Part shown: one piece after another, positions 33,391 through 45,295 of the stretch | Numbering within the stretch: position 1 is the first letter of the stretch | Layout of the letters: the number at the start of each line of letters is the position of its first letter | Assembly: GCA_004369085.1 (NCBI GenBank) | Contig: ML210205.1 | Location: 77,994-141,993, forward strand | Length of the DNA stretch: 64,000 nt | Reading direction: 5' to 3' | From: Coprinopsis marcescibilis | Lineage: Eukaryota; Basidiomycota; Agaricomycetes; Agaricales; Psathyrellaceae | Notes under the pieces: model-generated | Database searches by the model: none | Seen by the model: only the letters and a program-made list of their open reading frames with translations | What the model was told of the DNA's origin: nothing | Translations under genes and position numbers: made by a program

Positions 33391-36300
33391 ATGGCCACCG
33401 TACAGGACAGTACGGCCGTGGAGACCAAGCCGTCCTACAGCGATGAGAAGCTGGACGAGAAGAAATCGGACAAAAGCGTAGATGTCGCGGATTCGTTCAA
33501 AGGTGATGTTTACGAGGACGTTCGAGATATCGACCTCGACGAGACCGGCCGCGAGAGGCCTATCGGTGCGTCCCCCTTCCACTGACCGGCGATTTGCCTC
33601 TTACAGGCAAACCAGAAACCGACCTCGATATCGCGACCCGTCTCATCTCTCTCGAGGATGACCCCACCCTCGGCGCCTTCACCTTCCGCATGTGGTTCCT
33701 GGGTATCGGACTCTCGTGCTTCGGATCAGTGCTGGGACAGATCTTCGTGCGTACCAGCAGGTCCAAGTCACCCAACCCACCAAGCTAACGTCGCATTTAT
33801 CAGTACTTCCGTCCACAAACTGTCTTCGTCAGCCAGCTCTTCATCCAGATCATCGCATATATCCTCGGGCGGGTGCTCGAAGAAATCATCCCCGGCACAG
33901 GAAATGTGCATCCGAAACTCAAGATGAAAGACAACTGGTTCTGGCGCTTCATGAACCCCGGTCCCTTCAGTACGTTTTCCGAGCTCAAGCGCTGGCGGCC
34001 CTGGATAGTCGGCTGAGAGTTGCTGTGATAGACATCAAGGAACATGTCGCCATTACGATCTTCGCTTCCACTGCGGCCGATTCTGCCCTCGCGATCAGCA
34101 TCTTTGCTGCGGACGACCTGTATTACGGGATCCAGGTACGCGTTTCGCGCTTGCGCCACGCAACGCTAGAGCCTCCGCTGACGCACTGGCCCCCATCTGC
34201 TAGCCCAGTGCTGCTGTCGGAATCTTCACTCTCATAGGATCACAACTGATGGGATATGGCATCGGAGGTGAGTTGATGTTCCAAAAAAAGAAAACGCTCG
34301 GAACAGCGCATTGAATGACAACCATCCAGGCCTCATGCGATCCTTCTTGGTATACCCAACCTACATCGTCTTCCCCAACCTGCTCCCCACCGTCCAACTC
34401 TTCGACGCATTACATCGAGGAAAGAAGATTATACTCCAGAAGAAGCGTGTCAAGTTCTTCTGGCTCGTCTTCATAGGCATCTTTGTCTGGGAGTGGTTCC
34501 CAGAGTACATTGCACCGTACGTAACCCACCCATCTCACTGATTCTCACATACATACTCACCACCCAACTCACTCGAATTCCTATTGGATTTGCTCCATTC
34601 AGGACTTTGGTCGGAATCAGCGTCTTCTGCTTGGCGAACCGCAACAGTCCGTGGTTTACCCGCATTTTCGGTTAGTCGAACCAGTTCCATTTGTTTATCT
34701 CGGCTTTTTGTTAATGGTCGCGAAGGTGGAGCGGCGGGTAACGAAGGTCTCGGGGCGTTTGCGCTTTGCTTGGATTGGAACTATGTCGGCTCGGGAGGCG
34801 GATCGATGGGTGCATTGTTTACCCCGCTCTCAACCCAGCTGTCCCTTTACTGCGGTACAGCTATCTGCATGTAAGCCTTCCACGCTACCCCACCCCCGGC
34901 GTATTCTTAGCACTAAATACCAATTCGCGACCGCCACCAGGATCGCATTCTGCGCATGCTTCGCAATGAACGTATGGGAAGGCCAGCGATTCCCGTTCCT
35001 CTCTCAAGCGCTCTTCTACCTGAACGGAACGCGCTTCAACCAACTCAGCATCCTTGACGAGAACTTGAGGCTCGATCCAGCCAAGCTCGCTGTGCAAGGT
35101 CTTCCGTGGTTCGCCAGTTCGCAGGTGCTCGCAAAGATTGGCCATAATCTCGCTATTGGTGCCACTATCACCCACGTTCTGATCTGGTACGGAAAGGATA
35201 TCGTTAGCGCCATCCGGAAACATAGGGTGAGTCCCAGTTAGTACCCTATGACGCTAAAGTGCTGACACTGTGTTGTTAGGCTGGACAGAGTTACGATCCC
35301 CATCTCTCCAAGATGAAGGTGAGCTTTTAAATAGTTCTGAATTTCGCCAAGGGTCCTAAAGAAATGGGCTTCGTTAGGTCTATCCCGAAGTTCCTTTCTG
35401 GTGGTATATTGCCATGTTCGTGTCTAGTTTCGCGATGGCAATGTCCACGATCTACGCTGCCAAGTCCGGCCTTCCATGGTACGTGCACTAAAAATCCAAT
35501 TCAAACATATGTATTGACTTGGCACACAGGTGGGGTCTCATCGTCGCTATTATCCTCGCTACCATCTTCCTCCCATTCGTCATCACCGTCTATGCCATCA
35601 CCGGCTTCTCTCCCAATGTTATGTCATTGATCCAGGTTAGTTCTCCAGACGGAAGCAATGGAATATCGCCTCACTTATTTTGCGTTTTTAAGATGCTGGG
35701 CTCTACTATGATCCCCGGGAACCCTCAGGCGAACATGTACTTCACCCTTTACGGCTTTAACACTTTGGACCAAGCCCGCGGTTTGATCCGTGACCTCAAG
35801 ATGGTATTATGCTCAATTCTCCAGGGTCTTAGCATTGTTCTGATGCACGACTCTTCTGTGCAGGGTCAATACACGAAGCTTCCTCCTCGCGTGACCTTCA
35901 CCGTCCAGTCCCTAGGTGCTGTCGTTGTAAGTCTTATTCGTCCCGAACGCACATCAGCGCCAGTCTGACTTCGGGTTTCAGGGCGGACTCCTCAACTACA
36001 TTATCATGAAAGTTATTGTCTCAACTCATCGTGTGATCCTTCTCGACGTCCAAGGAAACCATGTCTGGTCTGGGCAACAAGTTCAAGTAAGCGGACAAGT
36101 AACCCTTCTCCGATCATTTCAGGAATCTGATGTACGATATAGGCATTCAACAGTAACGCAATCTCCTGGGGTGCTTTGGGTAACATCCTGTACGCACCCG
36201 GAGGTCGATACTGGGTGCGTAAAACTTTATTTTCGTTTCATACACTCCCTTCCTTATTAACGTTATCTCTATCAATATCCAGATCGTTCCGTTCGCAATT

Positions 36301-36856
36301 CTCATCGGCCTCGCTGTGCCCATCCCATTCTGGCTGATCCACCGCCGCTGGCCCAAAGCCAACGCCGACAAGGCCGTGACTCCAGTTCTCTGCTGTAAGT
36401 TCTATCAACCGCCCATCACTCCCTCATTTCCTCAACAACGTTACATCCCAGGGACACTCGGATACCTCAGCGTTGGCATTAACAGTTCCGTGTTCACCAC
36501 CTTTTCATTAGCCGTCTTCTCTCAGTACTACCTGAGGAAGCACAGGCCGAGATGGTTCAGGAAGTACAACTTCTTGCTTTCCGCTGCTTTGGATGGCGGT
36601 ACCCAGGTACGGATTCCCCTGTTTCTAGACTTCGTTCAGTCCTAAATCGCCCGATTGCGTCCATCTAACAGGTGATGGTGTTCGTCTTCACGTTCGCTGT
36701 GGGTGGAGGAAGCGGCAAGGTTACGGATATGCCGAATTGGGCTTTGGTACGCGCGCTCCTTTAATCTTACCTTGGACTGGTGCAACCGCTAACGTCCATC
36801 GTCTACCCCCCCAGAACCCGAAAGGCAACCCAGATTACTGTATGAGGTTGACATGA
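33391..36856 (+). CDS. Oligopeptide transporter, OPT family
   Basis: A gene of about 18 exons with very short introns. It starts MATVQDSTAVETKPSYSDEK, a polar cytosolic N-terminus. Family landmarks follow in order: FRMWFLGIGLSCFGSVLGQI, FMNPGPFNIKEHVAI, GIFTLIGSQLMGYGIGG, FFWLVFIGIFVWEWFPEYIA, LCLDWNYVGSGGG then FTPLSTQLSLY, and near the C-terminus SVFTTFSLAVFSQYYLRKHR and VMVFVFTFAVGGGSG. It ends NPKGNPDYCMRLT. OPT proteins are proton-coupled importers of tetra- and pentapeptides and sometimes glutathione or metal chelates, with 12-16 membrane helices. All exons seen remain in frame by eye, so the gene looks intact. Substrate range cannot be deduced. Its neighbours do not clarify the role. 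Confidence 0.9.
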
Positions 36857-37223
36857 TAGGAGAGCGAATGCATGGGACGGCAGGTTTACGCTTTTGGAAG
36901 CATCTCTTTGTACAATATTCACTTTACGGCTTGTGACGAGTTGGGAACGACATGAAATGATATCAGTTTAGAGATAATTGGAGATTGGAATTATGCTCTT
37001 TAGGGGACTTATATCTCTGATGTCTATCTCCCAGCGCTGAGGCTCTGTACTGGTATCGTAAATATGACTATGTACGCCCAGATAAAGGCCGTCCGATTCT
37101 GCGCAGTCCTACATAATCCTAATCCTTCCCGTAAAGCCCTCGCTCCAGTCATCCCTGCCTCCCCAAGCTGCTGTTCACCACCTTTATCTTCCCACCTAAT
37201 CCGCGTCTCAGTGTTGCGTTACA

Positions 37224-38052
37224 ATGACAATCGATAAAACGTTGCCTCCAAGTTCTAACAAGTCGAAATTGTTCAGCGCTAGCAAAGTCTGGCTAATGCA
37301 CCTTAACTATGGTGTTGTCCTCGCACCCTTGACGCGATTCCGAATGGTTTAGTCTCCCTAGTAAAGGAGCATTACCTCCAGGACGTCAGCAACCACCGCA
37401 CTGATGAATACGGGGGAATCATAGAGGGACACTCCAAGTTCCCTTTGCAAGTCGTTCAGTCTCTTGTCTATGCTGTCGGGGAGAAGAGAGTTGGCGTCCG
37501 TTTGAGTCCTTGGAAAACATATGGAGGTACGCTGACACTCCGTGATCTCATAGACATGGCATGAAAAATCCACTCCCACAATTTCCCCACTTCGTGACAG
37601 ACCTCGGCGCCTCCCATCCCAGTCTAGCAGGTCTACACATGGTTGAGCCAACGCACAACTGCGAAGATTGGTCAACTCCGAGGGTGCCGTCAGAAGGTCA
37701 ACCGAATGACCCGCTCCGCAGGATTTGGTCACCACGACCTTTTATTAGCAACGGTGAATACCCCAGAGATCTAGCAATCAGAACTGCAGATGAAAAGGGT
37801 GACTTGATTGCGTTTGGTCAAGCGTTCATCGCGAATGTGAGCTACCTCTTCATCTTCATCTCATTCACGCCTCAAAGGCTTACTCGACTTTTCTGAATCT
37901 AGCCCAATTTACCATTCAGGTTCGGGCGGGACGTACCTCTAGAGAAGGCTGAGGGGGCTAATTTCTACTTTGGTGGAGTCACGGGGTATACTGATTACCC
38001 GTTCTCGAAGGAATTTGTGGAGCATACGTCAGCTTCGCCAACTACTTCTTAA
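37224..38052 (+). pseudogene. Deleted Old Yellow Enzyme pseudogene
   Basis: The start reads MTIDKTLPPSSNKSKLFSAS and then VVLAPLTRFRM, matching the N-terminus of the intact gene at 38374. A stop and frame change follow at once. Remnants of LVK occur next, then the text jumps to DVSNHRTDEYGG, which in the intact gene lies well over 100 residues further on. The part lost includes most of the first half of the barrel and the active-site His/Asn motif. Downstream pieces are well preserved: [58 protein letters not shown] and TGYTDYPFSKEF, with normal splice borders. It cannot fold as a flavoprotein. It lies directly upstream of the intact copy in the same direction, so it is the remnant of a tandem duplicate. 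Confidence 0.85.
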
Positions 38053-38317
38053 CCCAATTTTGAAATCTGATCCTTGCTAAGGTTAACTAGTGAAAGGTCA
38101 ATGGACCGTGGCTCTGTAGTGGAAGCTCGCGGTGTGATAGTAGATACGTTGTAAGACAATCTGCGAAAACCAATAACCAAGTTACATGCAGTCTCCATAA
38201 ATATGCCTGAAACATGACTTAGTAAGTTTCATCTCCCGTTAAACCCACACTTGGACACGGCTTCCACCGAGTATCTCGGTGACCTTTAGATGGCCACTGA
38301 CAGAGGATCACAATACA

Positions 38318-38323
38318 TATAAG
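38318..38323 (+). promoter_or_regulatory. TATA box of Old Yellow Enzyme gene
   Basis: TATAAG lies 56 bp upstream of the ATG at 38374. Confidence 0.4.
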
Positions 38324-38373
38324 ATCCATGGCTGACCATGTTTTCCCACTCATTACTTGACCTTACACCCACT

Positions 38374-39753
38374 ATGTCTCCCACAGAAGCGCCAAAGCTT
38401 TTCAAGCCCATAGACCTGGGCAAGGTTCACCTACGCCATCGCGTTGTTCTAGCACCATTGACCAGATTTCGGGTTCACCCCGAGACACGCACACCAGTCC
38501 TTCCCTTAGTCAAGACATATTATTCTCAGCGTGCCAGCATTCCCGGAACACTGATAATAACCGAGGCCACCACCGTCTCTCGCGAAGCAGGCGATGATGA
38601 ATTCTTCCCTGGTATGTGGTCCGACGAGCATGTGAAGGCTTGGAAAGAGGTCCGTTCGATCTTTGCTTTACACACAGCATTTTGACACAGCCCATGTAGA
38701 TAGTAGACGTTATTCACGAAAAGGGTTCGTTCGTCTTCGCCCAACTATGGGCTCCAGGACGCATGGCAAAACCCCAGGCACTGGCGAAGTATGGGTACAG
38801 ATATGTTGCGCCATCACCAATACCCCTCGCTCACAGACCACTCGAAGATCCAGCACCACAAGAAATGACGCGCGAAGACATAAATAACTACGTCCAAATG
38901 TTCGCGAACGCTGCAAAGCGGGCTGTGTACGAAGCTGGCTTCGATGGCGTCGAAATCCACTGTGCGAATGGCTACCTCTTTGATCAATTCCTCAGAGACG
39001 TCAGCAATCAGAGGACAGATGAGTATGGAGGCAGCATTGAACGAAGATGCAAGTTTCCTCTCGAAGTTGTCAACGCCCTCGTTGAAGCCGTCGGAGAAGA
39101 TAGGATGGCTGTGAGGCTGAGCCCATGGAATACGAACGGAGGTACGCATTCCCAAGGCCCCGAATATATCATCTAAATATTTGATCGTAGATATGGGAAT
39201 GGAGGCTCCAGTCCCTCAATTTGCTCGTTTCATAACTCAACTGGCCAGCTCGTATCCCAAACTCGCATATCTGCACATGATAGAGCCCACACACGACCCA
39301 AATGACCATTTCGCTTTTAGGGTACCATTGGAAGGCGAGTCTAACGATCCCTTCCGCAAAATCTGGGCGCCGCGCCCTTTCATCAGCTGTGGGTGCTACT
39401 CGAGGTCTCGAGCAATCAGGACAGCGGAGGAGAAAGGCGATTTAATCGCCTTTGGTCAAACCTTTATTTCGAATGTAAGCAATCCATTCACCTCTTCCAG
39501 GCCTGATACTAACGATGAACGATATGTCACAATGAAGCCGGACCTTCCATTCCGACTAAAGCACGACATTCCATTGCAGCACGGAGATGCTGAAACGTTC
39601 TACTCTCACGAAAGCAAGGGATACATCGACTATCCATTCTCTGACGAGTTCCTTGCTTTAAAACCGGGCTCGACGAACTCCGACGTGCTCATACCTTGTC
39701 CAGGTGGCACCCACTCTGTACCTCCCTCGTTTAGAAGAAAAGCATATCTCTAA
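38374..39753 (+). CDS. NADH:flavin oxidoreductase (Old Yellow Enzyme family)
   Basis: About four exons; the first intron is 38650-38699, and the last removes the stretch after AFGQTFISN. The protein starts MSPTEAPKLFKPIDLGKVHL and contains [66 protein letters not shown] and YIDYPFSDEF. These are the FMN- and substrate-binding motifs of the family; the pair His and Asn of HCANGY holds the substrate carbonyl. Such enzymes reduce activated C=C bonds of enones and nitro-compounds with NAD(P)H. The length near 390 residues is normal. An in-frame ATG at 38338 exists, but 38374 starts directly before the conserved region. A decayed copy lies upstream and a divergent one at 54149. Confidence 0.88.
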
Positions 39754-39970
39754 CGGTCCTCACCAACATTCAAGTAAACACCTCGGAAGGTATTATATGC
39801 ATCGCAATGATGTCACATTTATATCTTTACCGCATTGCAAACAAATGGCCACCGGAAAATAGTATTCCACTCTAGTGTTATAAATATCGCTTCTAATAGC
39901 AAATTATATGAGCCAATGCAAAAGGAAAGAAATGAGGGAGTAGAAGTAGAATGAACCCTCAGCATAGCAA

Positions 39971-41679
39971 TTAATTTGCGCGCTTGCTCACGCCGACCCT
40001 CTCCGCTTCAAGCAACCCTCCAATGAGCAGATGCAGCTTGCGCATGCGGTCTGCATTCTCCTCTTGCACCGTATCAAATGTCCTATCCCACCACTTCAGG
40101 TCCTCGTTTGTCTCTTCCTTCCACCCTCCTCGCAGGAACTTGGTGAGAGCCTTTGTGTCGGAGAAGCTACCAGTCGCTGGAATCTTGCCCCCCTTCGCAG
40201 TTGCTTTCGTAAACGTCTCGCGAACTTGAGGCCAATGCGGTGGTTCCTTCACGACCCCCTTGCCATTTGATACACCAACAGTCTCACTCGACAGACCGTT
40301 CAAGGCAAAAACGACCTGGGGCGGGACTGTGATCCTGCCAATCTTGAAGCATGAACGCGACACAGCGACAGTGTGAACCTTCCAGCCATCAGGCTCGTCT
40401 TCTTCTGCGTCAGACACCTCGGCTTGGGCCTGCGCAAGCAGTTGGTCAACGACTTTGAGCGATGAGTCTCCGTTGGCGGTCGCAGTCGCGCTTCCGTTGA
40501 TGGTCTGTCCATTGGGATAAGGGGTTGTAGCACCAGTGGTCGAGCTTGAAGGCTCAGTCGAGGTCGTCGAGGATGATCCATTTGCATGCAGCGCGTTCCC
40601 GTTCGTCGTTGAGGTACCCACTTTCCTTGCCTGTGATCTCGCTTTGTTTGCACCCTTCTTCGACTTCGACGGCGGCATCACAAACTTGGAGACCACGTAG
40701 AACTGAAACACAGGAGGATGTTTAGTGCCGGCCAGATATCATTGATAGCATCGGAAGAAGTATCAACGTGAGATAGAGTTGAACACAAACTCACCCATTT
40801 GTTGTCCCATGCTCCAATTCTGGTTCTAACTTCGAAGGATGACAGGATTGGGATTTCACACACGTAGTGGAAATGTGTTGCTGTTACGATGCTGATTAGT
40901 CTCGGTAATGAAATAGAGGTGGAAAGGAGTGGGACTTACAAGACAGCGCAACCCAACCTCCGGCTTTGAAGAAGAGAGGAAGCATCTGCAAGCCCATTTT
41001 GACTCTTGCTGGGTCCAAAGTCTGAAGGGGCATTGAACGTCAAGATTCATGAAACTGTATCGAGTAACGGAATGCGCACTCACCTTAGCATAGCTGGAAT
41101 TGCTCAGATGCATGAACAGGTCAGATTCGTCGAAACCTGTCATGAAGGTAAGTCAGGGGCGTGCACAACACGAGGCACAGAGCGTGTATGCTACATACTG
41201 GCGAAGGATGTGTACTTGGAGACATAGTCGTATGGGTGCTGTCCCAGAGGCAGCATCGACTCGGAGTACTTGTCCTGCAGCCTTCCTCTGATGTGCGGCG
41301 GGTATGTGATGGTCTGAAGGCGCTGAAAGCGGTTAGCCCAACGTAGCCCAGAGCCCCAGCGAAGAACACGCCCTGGAAATAACATCAGTATGCATTGTAC
41401 CGGGAAGCAGCATAAAGAGAACGTACAATGCCAGATAAGGGGGAAGGACCTCAGGTTCAACACCACAAGGACACACACGAGCGCCTTCAAAAGCTTCAAC
41501 AACTTCGCTCCTACTCCTGCATTCCTCAGCGTTGTCGGTAAGCCCAGTAGGGCAGCGGTCAAATCCTTTCCAGATACCAGGCATCGGGCATATGTCTGAG
41601 CGATCCTCACCGCCTGGATTGCGATAGCAGAGGGTCCCGAAGAGGCCAGCGCATTTATAGCAGTGGGGTTGAGCGCCAT
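39971..41679 (-). CDS. THEM6-like hotdog-fold protein, copy 1
   Basis: Starts MALNPTAINALASSGPSAIA at 41679. A hydrophobic helix follows (LLKLLKALVCVLVVLNLRSF), then after introns RWANRFQRLQTITYPPHIRG, ESDLFMHLSNSSYAK, GGWVALS, ATHFHYVCEIPILSSFEVRT and GAWDNKWFYVVSKFV. This is the 4HBT-type hotdog layout of THEM6-like proteins, with the D...H..NSSY motif where thioesterases have their active site. The C-terminal extension is long: Lys/Ser/Thr-rich, then LLAQAQAEV, DGWKVHTVAVSRSCFKIGRI and TKFLRGGWKEETNEDLKWWD. It ends at 39971. It is probably membrane-anchored at the N-terminus; an acyl-CoA thioesterase activity is possible but unproven for this branch. A close paralogue follows in tandem at 42411. 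Confidence 0.78.
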
Positions 41680-42410
41680 CTGAGTCGTTCGTCTAGTTCC
41701 CTCTGGTTATTGAGTCGCGACACGTCCGCATACGTCGATGGCCTGTTGTTGACAGTCGTGGTTGCAAAGAAACTTGCCGGATGCTGTGCGTGTCACAAAC
41801 ACCCCATTCATTGATGAACTAGCCGGCCCAATGGTCTTATGTAAGCTTTGCGGCTTTAGACGGATGACCAACGGCGCTTATTTGCGGCCTCAAAAATATC
41901 GGTATTCGTCCAATGGAGGCATTCAATGAGGATTGTGAGAGGGAAATTTTTTGTGGTACAACATTCAGAGCTCCTCCGGTTCAAGGACGTGTACCGTGTA
42001 TGGATGGCTTGGGCAACGACTCGGAGATGATTGGGCACGGTCAGAGGTACTAAATAGATAATCATCCCCCGAATTCGTGACAATACTGCTACGTTACGGT
42101 GTACCCATATCGACATTTTTTGGTATGGATATCAGCGTTGTCTGGAATCGCCGAATTTCTGAGCTCAGAGCTGGCGATGTTCGTGTTCTTGACCAGCATC
42201 CTCCTGTGTCGGCGGTCTTCTGTCATGACACATAGTAGTGCCTGGGCGAAGATTCAAATACTGAAGTGCTATCTCATTATCAACGTTGAATTAATGGTAA
42301 AATCTATGGTCTAGAGGAAGACTATACTATTACTCTACATACATGAAGTCTTTGTAAATTTATTATCTATGGATACTGGTATGAGTGGTTCAAGGGTTCG
42401 CGTCCGAGCT
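41680..42410. other. Intergenic spacer between THEM6-like copies
   Basis: Promoter side of the 41679 gene and 3' flank of the 44006 gene. Short ORFs only; no other feature recognised. Confidence 0.4.
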
Positions 42411-44006
42411 CTACATTCTCCAACCAACCTTTTCAGCAGCGTTTAAACCTCCGACGAGCAACCTGAGCTTCTGCAAACGTTCGTTGTTCTCCTGTCGAAC
42501 GCTATCAAATGCCCTATCCCACCACTTCAACTTGTCATCCGTAACGTCCTTCCACCCGCCCTTCAAGAACTTGGCCAGAGCCTGCGCATCCGAGAAGGTG
42601 CCCGTCGACGGCATCTTACCATCCTTCATCGTCAACCTCGCAAAGGTATCCCTGACCTTATCCCAATGGGGAGGCTCCTCGGCTCCGGGAACAGTCTCGC
42701 TCGACATTCCGTGAAGAGCCAACACAACAGTGGGTGGAACAGTGATCCTTCCAACCTTGAAGCAGATGCGTGAGATGGCGACGGTGTGTACCTGATAACC
42801 ATCGGGCTCGTCTTTCTCTTGTTCCAGAACCTCGGCCTGAGCTTGGGCGAGCAGCTTGTCTACGACCTTAAGGCTATCCTCTCCGGTGGAACCAGCGTGG
42901 TCGCCTGTAGCAGGTCGGGCAACGGTGGGATACGGTGTCGAGACCCCAGTGGCAGCCATCGAAGTGTCGGTCGAGGTGAGAGCTGAGATATCCCCGTCGG
43001 TCCTCCTAGCCTTCGACTTGGCTTTGTTCAAAGCCTTCTTCGAGACCCCAGGCGGAAGTACAAACTTTGAGACGACATACAGCTGAAACGGCAGAGGTTA
43101 GGTCTACGTTATCTCCACATCGAAGCATGTGACTGACCCATTTACCATCCCAGGCACCGACTCGCGTCCTAACCTCAAAGGACGCCAAAATCGGAATTTC
43201 GCAGATAAAGTGGAAATGCGTCGCTATCGAGGGAAACGGTTGAACCCCTTCAGAAAGACAGAAAGATAGAGATCAGAAAAACGCACCGGCCAACGGGTAC
43301 CATCCTCCAGCCTTGGCGAACAACGGAAGCATCACAGACCCTACTTTGGCTCGTGCAGCATCGATTGTCTAAAGAACGCATTACTAATCTCAGTGGCTTT
43401 CCGAACATCCAGCGAGAGAACACACCTTGGGATAGCTCGAGTTGCTCATATGCATGAAAAAGTCACATTCATCGAGGGCTAGAATTGCGTACAAATCATG
43501 TCAGCCTCCTTGTCCATCTTGAGCAACCGAAAATAAAGGCGCACTGGCGATAGATGTGTAACGGGAGATATATTCGTAGGGGTGCTCTCCAAGCGGGATT
43601 AGAGACTCGTGATACTTGTCTTCCAATTTCCCTCGTACTCGGGGGGGATGGATGATCGTTTTCAGGCGTTCGAAGCGGTTAGCCCAGACCCTAGCAAATT
43701 CCCATCGCATCATCCTCACTGGTTAATTTAAAACACGTCCATTAGCAATCGTAACCCGGCACCAACGACAAAGAGTGACGCACCAGTCCAGACAAAAGGT
43801 AATGCTCTGCAGTTCAACAACAACAATATTAACCCCAGCCCCTTAATTACTGCAACCAACGTCGATCCAAGGTTCGCATTCCTCAACCAAGTCGCGACAG
43901 TGAGGCCGATAGATCCCAAATCGTGATTCGAGGTCAACTGGCTGGCATGTTCCCGAGCCGCAGAGAAGATGTGGGAGGCTGCTTGTGCGCTTTCATTGGA
44001 TGACAT
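42411..44006 (-). CDS. THEM6-like hotdog-fold protein, copy 2
   Basis: Starts MSSNESAQAASHIFSAAREH at 44006. It has the N-terminal hydrophobic helix (VAVIKGLGLILLLLNCRALP), then VWANRFERLKTIIHPPRVRG, LDECDFFMHMSNSSYPKT, GGWYPLA, ATHFHFICEIPILASFEVRT and VGAWDGKWLYVVSKFVLPPG. The C-terminal extension matches copy 1: LLAQAQAEVLEQEKDEPDGY, VHTVAISRICFKVGRITVPP and LAKFLKGGWKDVTDDKLKWW. It ends GGLNAAEKVGWRM at 42411. Exon structure is shared with copy 1. The start at 44006 is preferred over an in-frame ATG 67 codons upstream because the paralogue begins at the matching place. The conserved extension suggests a second domain of unknown function fused to the hotdog. Confidence 0.78.
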
Positions 44007-45295
44007 CGTTCTTTGGGTTGATAGGCCACTCGACGCTAGGTGCGTCGAAGATGGATGAAAGTGCAGAAGGTGCTCGAAGACGAAGCAGGTTGCAAAGTGT
44101 GGGGCCCCTCCCCAAAAGATAAAAGAAGATTGTGTATCACACGGGTAAACTTTGGATGCCGCGCACCCGGCTCCTTTAGGTAACGTCCCCTGACAAACTC
44201 GGGTCAAATTTTCTCCACGTCCATGGCTTGTCGATCGTCTGCTGGGCGCTTAGCCAAACGCGTCACAATTGCTGTTAAAGGAATTTAGTTCAGGTGTCTC
44301 GACAACTGAACTTGTATAGGCTTATATGTCCACAAAAGCTCTGTCGACTAGTTCTAAAATTGCCGGTGACTAATCCTGATTCCTGATAATACTACGTACT
44401 TCATAAAGATCGGCTGAATTTGCTACCGCTCTCCCCGAGCCCGAGGACCAATTAGACAAGATCAAGCAGCCAGCCGTTGTCACATCTTTATTCGGCAAAC
44501 AACAGACCGAGCTTGAGTCTTCCGCTGTCTTCGGCAGTGTTTTGAATTGTGAGGCCGACGCTCTTGTGAGCTGCGCAAGGCCCATGCAAGGCTCGACATA
44601 GTATTAGCCCAGTCGCACTGGAGCTCTGAACTTTGAAGACATGGCCTTCGTGAGACGCTGTCAAGAATCAGAAGGATGATGCGATTCCAGTTCCTGCTGC
44701 CACCGATCTATCTAATCTGATATCTACCCATGCCAATCTAATCTTGCTAAATCTAATCTTTGAATCTACTGCACTATGTGTCACGAACAGTCAGAGTCTC
44801 TGGCGGACAATTGTGCTCAGTGACCTATAGGCTCCTTTCACACTCCGGGCCATTTGTTGTCAATATGACCGCCTCTTGAAAATGATGTGTATTGACGTTG
44901 CACCTCAGGAGCTTCAAGTCCTTGTTCTAGCATTCAAGGCCCCAATACCTGCACAATGAGCGCTGACAACGCTCTTACCTTGACAACACTGAATCATGGC
45001 ATCTGTGTGGGTTACATGACAAGCTTCATCAGATGCTACAAACTCACGCCAACGATGCCATGTACTTATTTAAAGTCAAAGTGTATATACCGTAATGCTC
45101 AATCAAGACTCTTTTGTTTTGTTGTTTTTGAAGGTAACCATGACATACCCCGGGGACGTATAAGAGTTCTGCACTTTTCGGTGGGACTTTCAGAGTTATA
45201 CATCTTTTTTGAAAACCCAAAGGTGCGGGCTACATTCTCATTGTCTTATATCTATCGTCTGTGTCGATAATTCACTCACTAGTTATCACAGTACT
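44007..45295. other. Intergenic region between divergent genes
   Basis: About 1.3 kb with only short, unrelated ORFs. It should hold the promoters of the THEM6-like gene (-) and the disordered orphan (+). Confidence 0.45.

Noticed and set aside
37000..44000. Secondary-metabolite cluster built on the OYE, OPT, tyrosinase and 2OG oxygenase genes
   Set aside because: No backbone synthase, terpene cyclase or P450 is present, and the genes are interspersed with unrelated families and relics.
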